A model generated the notes under the pieces. It saw only the letters and a list, made by a program, of their open reading frames with translations, was not told where the DNA came from and did no database searches. From Streptomyces sp. NBC_00536 (GTDB lineage Bacteria > Actinomycetota > Actinomycetes > Streptomycetales > Streptomycetaceae), in the NCBI RefSeq assembly GCF_036346295.1, contig NZ_CP107819.1, positions 2,356,001-2,420,000 of the forward strand: a stretch of DNA of 64,000 nucleotides, written 5' to 3'. The position numbers were made by a program, and so were the translations under genes. Below are positions 25,003-33,337 of this stretch, one piece after another (position 1 is the first letter of the stretch; each line of letters begins with the position of its first letter).

Positions 25003-25973
25003 GCACGCCGATGGACGAGGACCGGGGAGCCGACTGGGCCGCCACGCGGGCGTGGGTGGCCGGGGGCCTGCCCGAAGGAGAGCGCATCGAGGCGGCGGCG
25101 CGGCTGCGCGGCGGCTGGACCTCCGAGATGCGCCGGCTGGAGATCGCCGGACCCGGCGGCCGGCGCGGGCTCGTGCTGCGGTCCTTCGTCAAGCCGTTCT
25201 ACGTGCGGCACGCGGAAGGCCTGCTGCGCCGCGAGGCGGACGTCCTGCGCTTCCTGGCGGGTACGGACGTACCCGCGGCCGGGTTCGTGGCCCTGGACGC
25301 GGCGGCGCGCCACTGCGACCACCCGTCCCTGCTGATGACCCTGCTGCCCGGGACCGTGCGCACGGACGACGCGGAGGCCGGCCCGCGCGCCGCACTGCTG
25401 GCCCGTCAGCTGGTGCGCGTCCACGGGCTGCCGGTGCCCGCGGCGGCGCGGCCCCGCGCCTACGAGGCGTGGACCTCCGCCGAGCGGGTGCGCCCGCCCG
25501 CGGACACCGGGCGGCCGGAGCTGTGGCGGCGGGCCGTGGACGTCATCCGCCGGGATCCGCCCGGGTACCGGCCGTGCTTCCTGCACCGGGACTTCCACCC
25601 GGGCAACGTCCTCTTCACGGGCGGCGGCGCCGGGCTGCGGATCAGCGGGGTCGTCGACTGGGTGGAGACCTCCTGGGGCCCGGCCGACCTGGACGTGGCC
25701 CACTGCTCGACGGCGCTGGCGCTGCTGCACGGCGTCCCGGCGGGCATGGCCTTCGCCGACCGGTACGCGGCGGCGGGCGGCGCCCTGGCCGGGGACCCCG
25801 CCGCGCACCTCTACTGGCGGCTGCTGGACGCCCTGGCCTTCGCGCCGGACGCCGAGAAGGTGGCCGTGCCCTGGCGCGACCTCGGCCGCACCGACCTGAC
25901 CCCGGCCGTGCTGACCGGGCGGCTGGAGGGCTACCTCCAGGCCCTCTTCGACCGGTACGGGAGGAACTCGTAG
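24999..25973 (+). CDS. APH-type phosphotransferase
   Basis: A 324-aa protein with the aminoglycoside-phosphotransferase fold. The catalytic loop FLHRDFHPGNVLF is near residue 193 (Asp and Asn present), and the metal-binding Asp is in GVVDWVETSWGPADLDVAH. The N-lobe is short, beginning after an Asp-rich lead. Such proteins phosphorylate small molecules, often sugars or aminoglycosides; the lactonase partner favours a sugar or metabolite. The GTG at 24999 follows AGGGGAG and overlaps the previous TGA (GTGA). Confidence 0.85.
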   Translation: MSTPMDEDRGADWAATRAWVAGGLPEGERIEAAARLRGGWTSEMRRLEIAGPGGRRGLVLRSFVKPFYVRHAEGLLRREADVLRFLAGTDVPAAGFVALDAAARHCDHPSLLMTLLPGTVRTDDAEAGPRAALLARQLVRVHGLPVPAAARPRAYEAWTSAERVRPPADTGRPELWRRAVDVIRRDPPGYRPCFLHRDFHPGNVLFTGGGAGLRISGVVDWVETSWGPADLDVAHCSTALALLHGVPAGMAFADRYAAAGGALAGDPAAHLYWRLLDALAFAPDAEKVAVPWRDLGRTDLTPAVLTGRLEGYLQALFDRYGRNS

Positions 25974-26030
25974 GCTGATCGACACAAAGGGGACTTCCAC
26001 CCCTTTCTCCAGCCAAAGGGACATTCATCC

Positions 26031-26570
26031 ATGAGCGACGACATCAGCTCCCCGCCGCCCGCGCCCGCGTCCCCGCCCCCGCTCCCCCGCCCGCGGCGGG
26101 GCGCCGACTGGATGTTCGGCGGGGTGTACGGGACGGTGCTGGCCAGCGGGCTGCTGGCGGCGCTCGACCAGAAGAGCGGCGAGTACACCCCGTACTACGA
26201 CGCCAGCTGGGTGCTCGTGACCGCCGCGACCGCCGCGCTCGCGCACGGCTACTCCCACCACATGACCACCCACCAGGACGGCTCGGCGGGCCACCGCTGG
26301 CGGCTGCTGGCCCGGGCGCTGTTCAACGAGTGGCCGATGATCGTGGCCACGCTGCCCACCGTGCTCCTGCTGGTGCTGGCCGGGGTGATCGGCTGGGACT
26401 CGCACGGGGTGACGGCCGTCGGGCTCGGGCTGAACACCGCGCTGCTCTTCGCGTGGGGGTCCCTGGTCGCGCTCCGGGTCGGCTACCGGATGGCCTCGGC
26501 GCTGCTGATCGGAGCGGCGGACGCCACGATCGGGCTGGTGATCATCGTGGCGAACGCGCTCATCAAGTAG
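26031..26570 (+). CDS. small integral membrane protein
   Basis: A 179-aa protein with a Pro-rich N-terminus (about residues 1-24) and four or five hydrophobic helices: MFGGVYGTVLASGLLAAL, ASWVLVTAATAALAHGYSHH, ATLPTVLLLVLAGVIGW, GLGLNTALLFAWGSLVAL and SALLIGAADATIGLVIIV. GYSHHMTTH in the loop after helix 2 is His-rich. Gene spacing of 57 bp suggests that it could be read with the kinase. No function is recognised. Confidence 0.7.
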   Translation: MSDDISSPPPAPASPPPLPRPRRGADWMFGGVYGTVLASGLLAALDQKSGEYTPYYDASWVLVTAATAALAHGYSHHMTTHQDGSAGHRWRLLARALFNEWPMIVATLPTVLLLVLAGVIGWDSHGVTAVGLGLNTALLFAWGSLVALRVGYRMASALLIGAADATIGLVIIVANALIK

Positions 26571-26607
26571 CCGGGTCAGGTGGCCGGTCGGGCGGACCCG
26601 GCCGGGG

Positions 26608-27561
26608 CTACCGCTCCGCCGGGCCCGCCTGGGCCTCCGCCTCCGCCAGGATCTCCGTCAGCCGGGCGCCGAAGGCCGCGTCCCGGGGGTCGGGTACGCC
26701 CGTGCGCGCCGAGGTCAGGAGGGCGTCCAGGGCGCGGCCGTAGGCGCCCGGTACGTCGCTCCAGTCCGGGAGGCCGTGCACCCCGGCCGTGCCGCGCAGT
26801 TCCAGGCCCACTCCGGCGGCGGCGGTGGGGGCGCTCAGACTGAGGGTGGCCGTGCTGGCCGCGCCGGAGGTGTGTCGCAGGGCCAGCTGGACGACGTCGC
26901 CGGGGCCGCGCGTGGCGCTGATCCGGACCACGTCGCCGAGGACGGGGATGAGGACGGACAGGGCGTGCGGGCCCACGTCCCACAGGCCGCCCTTCTCCTT
27001 GCGCCAGGGCGAATCGGCGTACGCGCTGGGCGCGCCGTCGGGCGGGAAGACCGCGCCGAGCCAGTGGGCGCCGGCCGTGAACCAGCCGTCCCGGGCGGCC
27101 TGTTCCTCGACCCAGCGCGCGGTCGGCTGGGCGAAGCGCAGGGTGAGGAAGACGATGGAGGCGACCTGGTGGCGGGCGGCCGCGTCGGCCACGGCGCGGG
27201 CCTGGTCGACATCGGTGGCCACCGGTTTGTCGAGCAGCAGGTGGCATCCGGCGGCGGCCGCCCGGACGGCGAGCGGGGCCTGGACATCGGGGGGCAGCGC
27301 GAAGGCCACGGCGTCACAGTCCGCGAACAGCGCGTCGGGGTCTTCGTACACCTTCACCCCGTACTCGGCCGCGAGTTCGGCGGCGGCCTCGGGCCGTCGG
27401 CCCCAGACTCCGGCGAACGCGGAGCCGGTGTGCGCGGCGAGGGCGGGGGCATGGGTGCGGCGGGCCCAGGGGCCGGTACCGAGCAGGCCCACGCGGGGCA
27501 GTGCCCCGCGGGGCTGGTCGGAGCCGTCATGTGCGGAAGTGAAATCATACGAAATGCTCAC
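26608..27561 (-). CDS. Gfo/Idh/MocA family oxidoreductase
   Basis: A 317-aa NAD(P)-dependent oxidoreductase. The N-terminal Rossmann motif is VGLLGTGPWARRTHAPALAA (about residues 24-43). The family Lys-Pro motif occurs as HLLLDKPVATDVDQA near 110, followed by VASIVFLTLRFAQPTARWV. The C-terminal half is the beta-sheet GFO domain (KEKGGLWDVGPHALSVL). The substrate is unknown, likely a sugar or inositol. The GTG at 27561 is taken because the upstream frame has no ribosome site. It is divergent from glnII. Confidence 0.9.
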   Translation of the reverse strand: MSISYDFTSAHDGSDQPRGALPRVGLLGTGPWARRTHAPALAAHTGSAFAGVWGRRPEAAAELAAEYGVKVYEDPDALFADCDAVAFALPPDVQAPLAVRAAAAGCHLLLDKPVATDVDQARAVADAAARHQVASIVFLTLRFAQPTARWVEEQAARDGWFTAGAHWLGAVFPPDGAPSAYADSPWRKEKGGLWDVGPHALSVLIPVLGDVVRISATRGPGDVVQLALRHTSGAASTATLSLSAPTAAAGVGLELRGTAGVHGLPDWSDVPGAYGRALDALLTSARTGVPDPRDAAFGARLTEILAEAEAQAGPAER

Positions 27562-27659
27562 GCGCCCAGTCTGCCCCACGCGCCGGGCCCCCGGACGGAC
27601 GCGCGGCCACCCGCCGCCCCGCACCCGCACACACACCCCCGCCCGCGCCGTAAACGTCG

Positions 27660-27697
27660 GTAACACGGGGTTCACACACGGGCAACGGAAGAGAAAT
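27660..27697 (+). promoter_or_regulatory. GlnR box upstream of glnII
   Basis: Four half-sites with exact 6-nt spacing: GTAAC-n6-TTCAC-n6-GCAAC-n6-GAAAT. They match the Streptomyces GlnR operator layout and lie 68 bp before the glnII start. A further GTAAA at 27649-27653 may extend the site. Confidence 0.85.
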
Positions 27698-27764
27698 CGC
27701 GAGCGGGCACGCTGCGGTCATCACCGCAGTCACCGCAGCACCCGCAGAGTCTGAGGACGGTCCC

Positions 27765-28784
27765 GTGAGCTACAAGGCTGAGTACATCTGGATCGACGGC
27801 ACCGAGCCGACGGCCAAGCTCCGCTCCAAGACGAAGATCATGTCGGACGGCGACGAGCTGCCGATCTGGGGCTTCGACGGATCGAGCACGAACCAGGCCG
27901 AGGGCCACGCCTCCGACCGGGTGCTCCAGCCCGTGTTCTCCTGCCCGGACCCGATCCGCGGCGGCGCCAACCTCCTCGTCCTGTGCGAGGTGCTGAACAT
28001 CGACATGACCCCGCACGAGTCGAACACCCGCGCCCTGCTGCGCCCGGTCGCCGAGAAGCACGCCGCGCAGGAGTCGATCTTCGGCATCGAGCAGGAGTAC
28101 ACCTTCTTCGACGGGATCCGCCCGCTCGGCTTCCCCGTCGGCGGCTTCCCCGCCGCCCAGGGCGGCTACTACTGCGGCGTGGGCGCGGACGAGATCTTCG
28201 GCCGCGAGATCGTCGAGAAGCACCTCGACCACTGCCTCGCGGCGGGTCTGAGCATCTCCGGCATCAACGCCGAGGTCATGCCGGGCCAGTGGGAGTTCCA
28301 GGTCGGCCCCGTCGGCCCGCTGGAGGTCTCCGACCAGCTGTGGATCGCGCGCTGGCTGCTCTACCGCACGGCCGAGGACTTCAACGTCTCGGCGACCCTG
28401 GACCCGAAGCCGGTCAAGGGCGACTGGAACGGCGCGGGCGCGCACACCAACTTCTCGACGAAGTCGATGCGCGAGGACTACCGCGCGATCATCCGCGCGT
28501 GCGAGTCGCTGGGCGAGGGCAGCAAGCCGCTCGACCACGTGAAGAACTACGGCGCCGGCATCGACGACCGCCTGACGGGCCTGCACGAGACCGCCCCCTG
28601 GAACGAGTACAGCTACGGCGTCTCGAACCGCGGCGCCTCCGTCCGCATCCCGTGGCAGGTGGAGAAGGACGGCAAGGGCTACATCGAGGACCGCCGCCCG
28701 AACGCGAACGTGGACCCGTACGTGGTGACCCGCCTGATCGTGGACACCTGCTGCACCGCCCTGGAGAAGGACGGCCTGGTCTGA
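27765..28784 (+). CDS. glnII: type II glutamine synthetase
   Basis: A 339-aa eukaryote-type GSII. Marks are EYIWIDGTEPTAKLRSKTKI (N-terminus), WGFDGSSTNQAEG, FGIEQEYTFF (metal and glutamate ligands), NAEVMPGQWEFQVGP, GDWNGAGAHTNFSTKSM and VSNRGASVRIPW. It makes glutamine and is not known to be adenylylated by GlnE; it lacks the GSI adenylylation Tyr. The GTG start lies 13 nt after GAGG-type sequence (TCTGAGGACG). A GlnR box upstream and a strong terminator downstream make it a single-gene unit. Streptomyces typically carry both GSI and GSII. Confidence 0.98.
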   Translation: MSYKAEYIWIDGTEPTAKLRSKTKIMSDGDELPIWGFDGSSTNQAEGHASDRVLQPVFSCPDPIRGGANLLVLCEVLNIDMTPHESNTRALLRPVAEKHAAQESIFGIEQEYTFFDGIRPLGFPVGGFPAAQGGYYCGVGADEIFGREIVEKHLDHCLAAGLSISGINAEVMPGQWEFQVGPVGPLEVSDQLWIARWLLYRTAEDFNVSATLDPKPVKGDWNGAGAHTNFSTKSMREDYRAIIRACESLGEGSKPLDHVKNYGAGIDDRLTGLHETAPWNEYSYGVSNRGASVRIPWQVEKDGKGYIEDRRPNANVDPYVVTRLIVDTCCTALEKDGLV

Positions 28785-28801
28785 GACCGCCCGCCCGACG
28801 G

Positions 28802-28858
28802 CACTGACAACGGCGCCCACCTGCCCCTTCGGGGGTGCGGTGGGCGCCGTTGTCAGTG
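28802..28858. terminator. 20-bp hairpin terminator after glnII
   Basis: Arms at 28802-28821 and 28839-28858 pair perfectly over 20 nt around an inner CCCC-TTC-GGGG hairpin. It lies 18 bp past the glnII stop. Confidence 0.85.
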
Positions 28859-28906
28859 GGCCGTGCCACCGTTGTTCCCATGACGGGGACAGCGAGGGCG
28901 ACGGGC

Positions 28907-29887
28907 ATGACGATGGGCCTGGCGACGGGCATGGCGATCAGGATCGAGACGGAGCGCGGCGAGGCCTACGTGCGGCCCGCGCCGGGCGAGTTGGAGCGGC
29001 TGGCGGAGCGCATCGGCGCGGACGGCGACCACTTCCTCATCGTCGAGCGGCTCCCGAGCGACCCCGACGTCTACATACAGGTCTGGCACGACGCGGCCGA
29101 CAGCGGCGGCGAGGCCTACCAGTTGGAGTACCGGGACGGCAGTCCCGACCGGCACTTCCGTGCCTTCCTGCACACCGGCGCCGAGGTCGGTGCGGTGATG
29201 GCGGGCTGGGCGCGCGGGGACGAGGGCTGGGAGCTGGGTCCGGCCTGGGAGCGCGTCCTCTTCACCCCGGAGGAGACGCCGCCGCCGCTAGACGACGCCG
29301 TGCGCGAGCAACTGGAGGAGCGGGTCCGGCTGTCGCTGCGGTGCGGGTACGCCGGGCGGAAGGAACTGGCCGAGCTGGCCGAGGACTACCTGGTCACCGG
29401 GACGGTACGCCCGGTCTCCGCGGCGCAGGCCATGGCCCTGGCGGTGCGGCTGTGGCGGGAGCGGCTCGCGGAGCAGGCCGACTGGAGCGGCGAGACCGAT
29501 CCCGAGCGGCTGGCCCGGGCGTTCGCGGCGCTGGAGGCCGCCGGGATCACGGCGCGGGAGAACTTCACGTGCTGCCGTGGCTGCGGCCTGGCGGAGATCC
29601 GGGGCGCGGGATCCGGGGCGGCGCGCGGGTTCGTGTTCTTCCACCGCCAGTGCACCGAGGGCGCTGCGGAGGGCGGGGACCTCTTCCTGTTCTACGGGGG
29701 CTTCGCGCCGGACGGGGAGCGTGACGGGGAGCCGGACGACGCGGCGTCCGACGAGCGGACCGTGGCCGTGGGGCGGGAGGTGGTCGCCGCCCTGGAGGGG
29801 GTGGGACTGCGGTGGAGCTGGGACGGATCCGCCCACGATGCGATACGTGTGACCGGCCTGGACTGGCGGAAGCGACTGACCCGTTGA
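28907..29887 (+). CDS. DUF6891 domain-containing protein
   Basis: A ~326-aa soluble protein. The N-terminal part (about residues 9-110) has an immunity/SUKH-like appearance (MAIRIETERGEAYVRP and YIQVWHDAADSGGEAYQLEY). The C-terminal ~210 residues match DUF6891: GRKELAELAEDYLVTG, FTCCRGCGLAEI with a CC-x2-C group, RGFVFFHRQCTE and TVAVGREVVAALEGVGL. The role is unknown. ATG 28907 is favoured because GAGGG lies 8 nt upstream; ATGs at 28880, 28913 and 28931 are alternatives. Confidence 0.7.
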   Translation: MTMGLATGMAIRIETERGEAYVRPAPGELERLAERIGADGDHFLIVERLPSDPDVYIQVWHDAADSGGEAYQLEYRDGSPDRHFRAFLHTGAEVGAVMAGWARGDEGWELGPAWERVLFTPEETPPPLDDAVREQLEERVRLSLRCGYAGRKELAELAEDYLVTGTVRPVSAAQAMALAVRLWRERLAEQADWSGETDPERLARAFAALEAAGITARENFTCCRGCGLAEIRGAGSGAARGFVFFHRQCTEGAAEGGDLFLFYGGFAPDGERDGEPDDAASDERTVAVGREVVAALEGVGLRWSWDGSAHDAIRVTGLDWRKRLTR

Positions 29888-30234
29888 CGGTATGTCCGGT
29901 ATTGAGCGGGTGTCGCGCGACCATGATCGCGGAATTTGAGATTCCGATCCAGCAGGTGAGACGGGGTCTGCCCCGGGCGCGGGACATCTGCTTGAATGGC
30001 CGCATGGCCGGCTATCCGCACAACTCCTCGACAGGTCGCAGCGACCTCGAGCCGTTCTGGCCTTCCCGTCAGGATCACGATTTCGACCGGGTGTGTTGCC
30101 GCGCGAAGAACGCGCCGGCCCTCTAAAGCCTTCCGGAACCTCTGCTCCAGACCTTCCCGAAGGCCTTCGGTCTGCGCGGTACGACGACGACGTACGTCTC
30201 CTGCCGACTCTCCGCGTGAAAGAGCTGACCACTC
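29888..30234 (+). other. intergenic leader region of the winged-helix regulator
   Basis: About 350 bp without a supported gene. A perfect 14-bp palindrome, CCGAAGGCCTTCGG, lies at 30157-30170, 65 bp before the regulator start. A short open frame crosses 29812-30126, but it overlaps the preceding gene and has no ribosome site. The region could be a long 5' UTR; nothing more is seen. Confidence 0.3.
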
Positions 30235-30861
30235 ATGGCGAACACCCGTTCCCTCTCCACCGCCACCTCCGCTGCGACCGCCCACCGCCCCTACCCGCCC
30301 AGTACGAACCCCAGCCCCCGCCACCGGCTGCGCGCCGTCGACCGGGACGAGGTCGCCCGCGTGGTGGACTTCCTGCCGCCCGGCGCCACCTGGCTGCCCG
30401 CGCCGCAGCACACCGTGCCGACCCTGCCGGGCCAGCCGCCGATGGTCGGCTACCTGGTGCTCGTACCGGCCGACCACCAGCAGCCGCCGCTCACGCTCGC
30501 GCCGGCCCCGTTCGCCACGGCCGCCTTCGGCCCGGGAGCCCCCGCCTCCCCCTCCGCCGCAGCCCCGGCCATCACGGGCGACGCGCTCGTGCGGATCGAC
30601 TCCGAGCAGCGCACGGCGGAGGTCGACGGCGAGGTGCTGGACCTGACGTACCTGGAATTCGAGCTGCTGGCGCACCTGGTGGCGCACCCGCACCGGGTGC
30701 ACAGCCGTGACCAGCTGGTCACCACCGTGTGGGGCTACGGCCACGTCGGCGACGGCCGGACCGTGGACGTCCACATCGCCCGGCTGCGCCGCAAGCTGGG
30801 CGTGGCGCACCGCGGCGCGATCCAGACCGTGCGCCGGGTGGGCTACAAGTACGCCCCCTGA
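30235..30861 (+). CDS. orphan winged-helix transcriptional regulator (OmpR/PhoB-type DNA-binding domain)
   Basis: A 208-aa regulator with no phosphoreceiver. Residues 1-110 are a Pro/Ala-rich region holding RLRAVDRDEVARVVDFLPPG and VGYLVLVPADHQQPP. The C-terminal ~95 residues are a Trans_reg_C winged helix: VRIDSEQRTAEVDGEVLDLT, FELLAHLVAHPHRVHSRDQL, VTTVWGYGHVGDGRTVDVHI, RRKLG and VGYKYAP. No histidine kinase is adjacent. It may bind DNA constitutively or respond to a partner through the N-terminal segment. It follows a ~350-bp gap and ends before a strong hairpin. Confidence 0.85.
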   Translation: MANTRSLSTATSAATAHRPYPPSTNPSPRHRLRAVDRDEVARVVDFLPPGATWLPAPQHTVPTLPGQPPMVGYLVLVPADHQQPPLTLAPAPFATAAFGPGAPASPSAAAPAITGDALVRIDSEQRTAEVDGEVLDLTYLEFELLAHLVAHPHRVHSRDQLVTTVWGYGHVGDGRTVDVHIARLRRKLGVAHRGAIQTVRRVGYKYAP

Positions 30862-30902
30862 GCGCTCGTGCGCAGTCGGCCGAAGTGAACTGAACTGGTA
30901 CC

Positions 30903-30948
30903 GACGGTGGGCCCGTGCTTCGCGAGGGGAGGCACGGGTCCACCGTTG
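30903..30948. terminator. hairpin terminator between convergent genes
   Basis: An imperfect stem pairs CGACGGTGG-x-CCCGTGC with GCACGGG-x-CCACCGTTG around a 13-nt loop. It separates the winged-helix regulator from the convergent PepSY gene. Confidence 0.65.
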
Positions 30949-30965
30949 GCGCGTGCGGGGCAGGG

Positions 30966-32456
30966 TCAGGAAGCCGGGGCCTCCTGGGGCTCCTCCCGCC
31001 GGGCCTTCCCGCGGCGGGACACCGCGCCGAGCACCATGTCCACCGCCAGGAAGCACAGCAGGCTGATCCCGAGCAGCGGCACGAACCAGCCGACCACGGC
31101 CGTCACTGCGGCCAGCGGCAGCAGCACCGTCACCGGCGCCTTCCGCCAGGCCCCGCGCGGCTGGGCCCGGCCCACGGACAGGGTGCGGTCCTTGGTCGGC
31201 CTGCGCAGCCACCACATGCGGTAGCCCCAGAAGACCAGGAACATGAGCGCGAGGGCGAGGGCCGCCAGCGCGAGCTGGTTGACCAGCCCGAACAGCAGGC
31301 CCATGTGCCCGTCGATGCCGAAGCGGGTCAGCTTGGCGAGCAACGGGTAGTCGGCGAAGCGCAGTTCGTCCATGACCGTGCCGTCGGCGGGGTCCACGGA
31401 CACCGCGTCGAGGTGGACCGGGACCGTGCGGTCCCGCTCCTTGATGACGTACCCCTTGCCCTGGGCGGGCAGGGTCACCTGGAGCTGCTCGGTGACCCCG
31501 GCCGCGCGGGCGGCCTCGACGGCCTTGTCGATGCCGACGTCGGGGCCGACCGGCATGATCATCTGGCCGTTGGCGTCGATCTTGTGGTTCGCGTGCTCGT
31601 CGCCGCCGTCGTCGGCGCCGCCCTTGAGCTTGGCGGACACGGACGGGGTGGCGCCGCCCAGCCGGTCCTGGAGCTGCCCGATGTTCTCACCGGCGTACTT
31701 CGACCAGGTCAGACCGGTCGCCGACAGGGCCACCAGACCCACGACGGCCCACAGGCCGACGGTCCCGTGCCACGACAGGGTGCGGCGCCGCCCGGTGGCC
31801 GCGCGGTCCGGAAGGACCAGCTCCGCCCGGCGCTTGCGGGTTCGGCCGATCCACAGCACGAGCCCGCCGAGCGCGACGACCCAGAGCCAGCTCGCGGCCA
31901 GCTCACTGTAGTTGCGCCCGAACTCGCCGAGCTGGAGGCTGGAGTGGAACTCGCTGAGCCAGGCCCGCAGCGGCAGCGCGTCGCCGGTCGTGGCCAGCTG
32001 CCCGCGCACGTCCGCGGTGTAGGGGTCGACGAAGACGGTGAGCGTCTCGCCGTCCGCGAGCCCCGGGCTCTTCATGACCACCCGGGTGGTGGCGTCCGCC
32101 TCGGGCGCGGGCCAGACCGCGGTGACCTCGCCCTTGGGCGCGGCCCCCTTGGCGGCCGCGACCTGTGCGCTGAGCGGCAGCGCGTGCTGTCCGACGTGGG
32201 CGACGGTCAGCTCGTCGGAGTAGACGACCTTCTCGGCCTGGAAGGAGAGGGCGTACATCAGCCCGGTCGCGGCGGCGACGAAGAGCAGCGGGGCCATGAG
32301 CAGCCCGGCGTAGAAGTGCACGCGCAGGACGAGCGGGCGCAGGGCCGCCCAGGCACCGCGCCGGCGGGGCCGCGGCGCGGGGGCGGGGGTGGTGGCGGGG
32401 GTGGTTTCGGGATCGGCGGCAGGGACATGGGTGTCCCTGATTTCCTCAATGGACAT
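30966..32456 (-). CDS. PepSY-associated transmembrane protein
   Basis: A 496-aa membrane protein of the PepSY_TM family. A Pro-rich cytoplasmic N-terminus precedes helix 1 (LRVHFYAGLLMAPLLFVAAA), whose HFYAG motif is typical. An outer PepSY domain follows (VTAVWPAPEADATTRVVMKS). Helices near residues 195-215 (SWLWVVALGGLVLWIG) and 235-260 are followed by a second periplasmic loop, and helices lie near 390-475 (MFLVFWGYRMWWLRR). Members are linked to ferric reduction or metal handling. ATG 32456 has AGGA 6 nt upstream. It is read with the Met-rich gene upstream, which favours a copper or iron role. Confidence 0.88.
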   Translation of the reverse strand: MSIEEIRDTHVPAADPETTPATTPAPAPRPRRRGAWAALRPLVLRVHFYAGLLMAPLLFVAAATGLMYALSFQAEKVVYSDELTVAHVGQHALPLSAQVAAAKGAAPKGEVTAVWPAPEADATTRVVMKSPGLADGETLTVFVDPYTADVRGQLATTGDALPLRAWLSEFHSSLQLGEFGRNYSELAASWLWVVALGGLVLWIGRTRKRRAELVLPDRAATGRRRTLSWHGTVGLWAVVGLVALSATGLTWSKYAGENIGQLQDRLGGATPSVSAKLKGGADDGGDEHANHKIDANGQMIMPVGPDVGIDKAVEAARAAGVTEQLQVTLPAQGKGYVIKERDRTVPVHLDAVSVDPADGTVMDELRFADYPLLAKLTRFGIDGHMGLLFGLVNQLALAALALALMFLVFWGYRMWWLRRPTKDRTLSVGRAQPRGAWRKAPVTVLLPLAAVTAVVGWFVPLLGISLLCFLAVDMVLGAVSRRGKARREEPQEAPAS

Positions 32457-32518
32457 GACGGTCCTAGGGGTTGGCGAAGACATGGGGAAACCGGCCCCAG
32501 GTCTCGCCGGATCGCCGG

Positions 32519-33268
32519 TCAGGCGCAGGCAGGACGGCCGGGGGCCGTGGCGCGGGTGTGCGACGGCCCGGGCGGTCCCCGCTTGACGGCGTCATGGACG
32601 CGTACGGCGCCGCGCAGCGTGCGCGGCGGCTCCGGAGTGCGGGGGCGCGCGGGGCGGGCGGGCGTCCGGGGGCGGTGCGCCCGTACGAGCCCCAGCGCCC
32701 GGCGCAACGGCGCGGCCGCGACCGCGGCGAGCGCCCCCAGCGTGCGGGCAAGCCGGAAGACCGCGGCCTCGCCCCAGGCGAGCCACACCGCGCAGAACAG
32801 CGCGGCGAGCACGTGGGCGGCGATCATGCCGAGACCGCCGTGCCCGGCCATGGAACCCATGGAGTCCATGCCGGGCATGCCACCCATGCCGTCCATGCCG
32901 TCCATGGCTGCCATCCCGGGCATCGCGTCCATCCCCGGCATGGGGGGCATGGGCGCGTGGCCGTGGGCGGCCTGTGCCGGGCCGGGCGCGGACGGGGACG
33001 CGGTCCCGTGCGGCTCGCCCAGTGCGGAGAACAGCAGGTGGAGCACGCCCTGTACGGCGACCAGCGCGCCCCCGATGGCCACGCCCCCGCGGCGGCGCCC
33101 GGCGGCGAGCCAGGCGAGGGAACCGGTCACCCCAAAAGCTGCCAGAAGCCCTGGAACCGGAATGTCATGGCCAGACATGTACGAATGCCCCAGCGCGGCC
33201 AATGCGACACACACCGCCGCGAACATCGCGGCCCGCGTACGGCGCATGGGCGCGGGGGCAGGTGACAT
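32519..33268 (-). CDS. Met/His-rich membrane protein (putative metal-linked)
   Basis: A 249-aa protein with four or five hydrophobic helices: AAMFAAVCVALAALGHSYMS, VPGLLAAFGVTGSLAWLAAG, IGGALVAVQGVLHLLFSAL and GMIAAHVLAALFCAVWLAWG. Between helices 3 and 4 is a loop with many Met residues (MPPMPGMDAMPGMAAMDG and following) flanked by His, as in copper-binding segments. The C-terminus is basic and Pro-rich. The gene sits 62 bp upstream of the PepSY gene on the same strand. Copper handling is an inference from the Met-rich loop. ATG 33268 is chosen as the family-like start. Confidence 0.7.
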   Translation of the reverse strand: MSPAPAPMRRTRAAMFAAVCVALAALGHSYMSGHDIPVPGLLAAFGVTGSLAWLAAGRRRGGVAIGGALVAVQGVLHLLFSALGEPHGTASPSAPGPAQAAHGHAPMPPMPGMDAMPGMAAMDGMDGMGGMPGMDSMGSMAGHGGLGMIAAHVLAALFCAVWLAWGEAAVFRLARTLGALAAVAAAPLRRALGLVRAHRPRTPARPARPRTPEPPRTLRGAVRVHDAVKRGPPGPSHTRATAPGRPACA

Positions 33269-33337
33269 GGTCCGAACATGTTCCCACCCGCCGGGCCCGC
33301 CGGGAACGGCGGTACCGGTTGTGCGGGCCACGCGCCC

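Noticed and set aside
29812..30126. 104-codon frame overlapping the DUF6891 gene end
   Set aside because: Half of it is a shadow of DUF6891, there is no ribosome site, and the protein sequence has no recognised domain.
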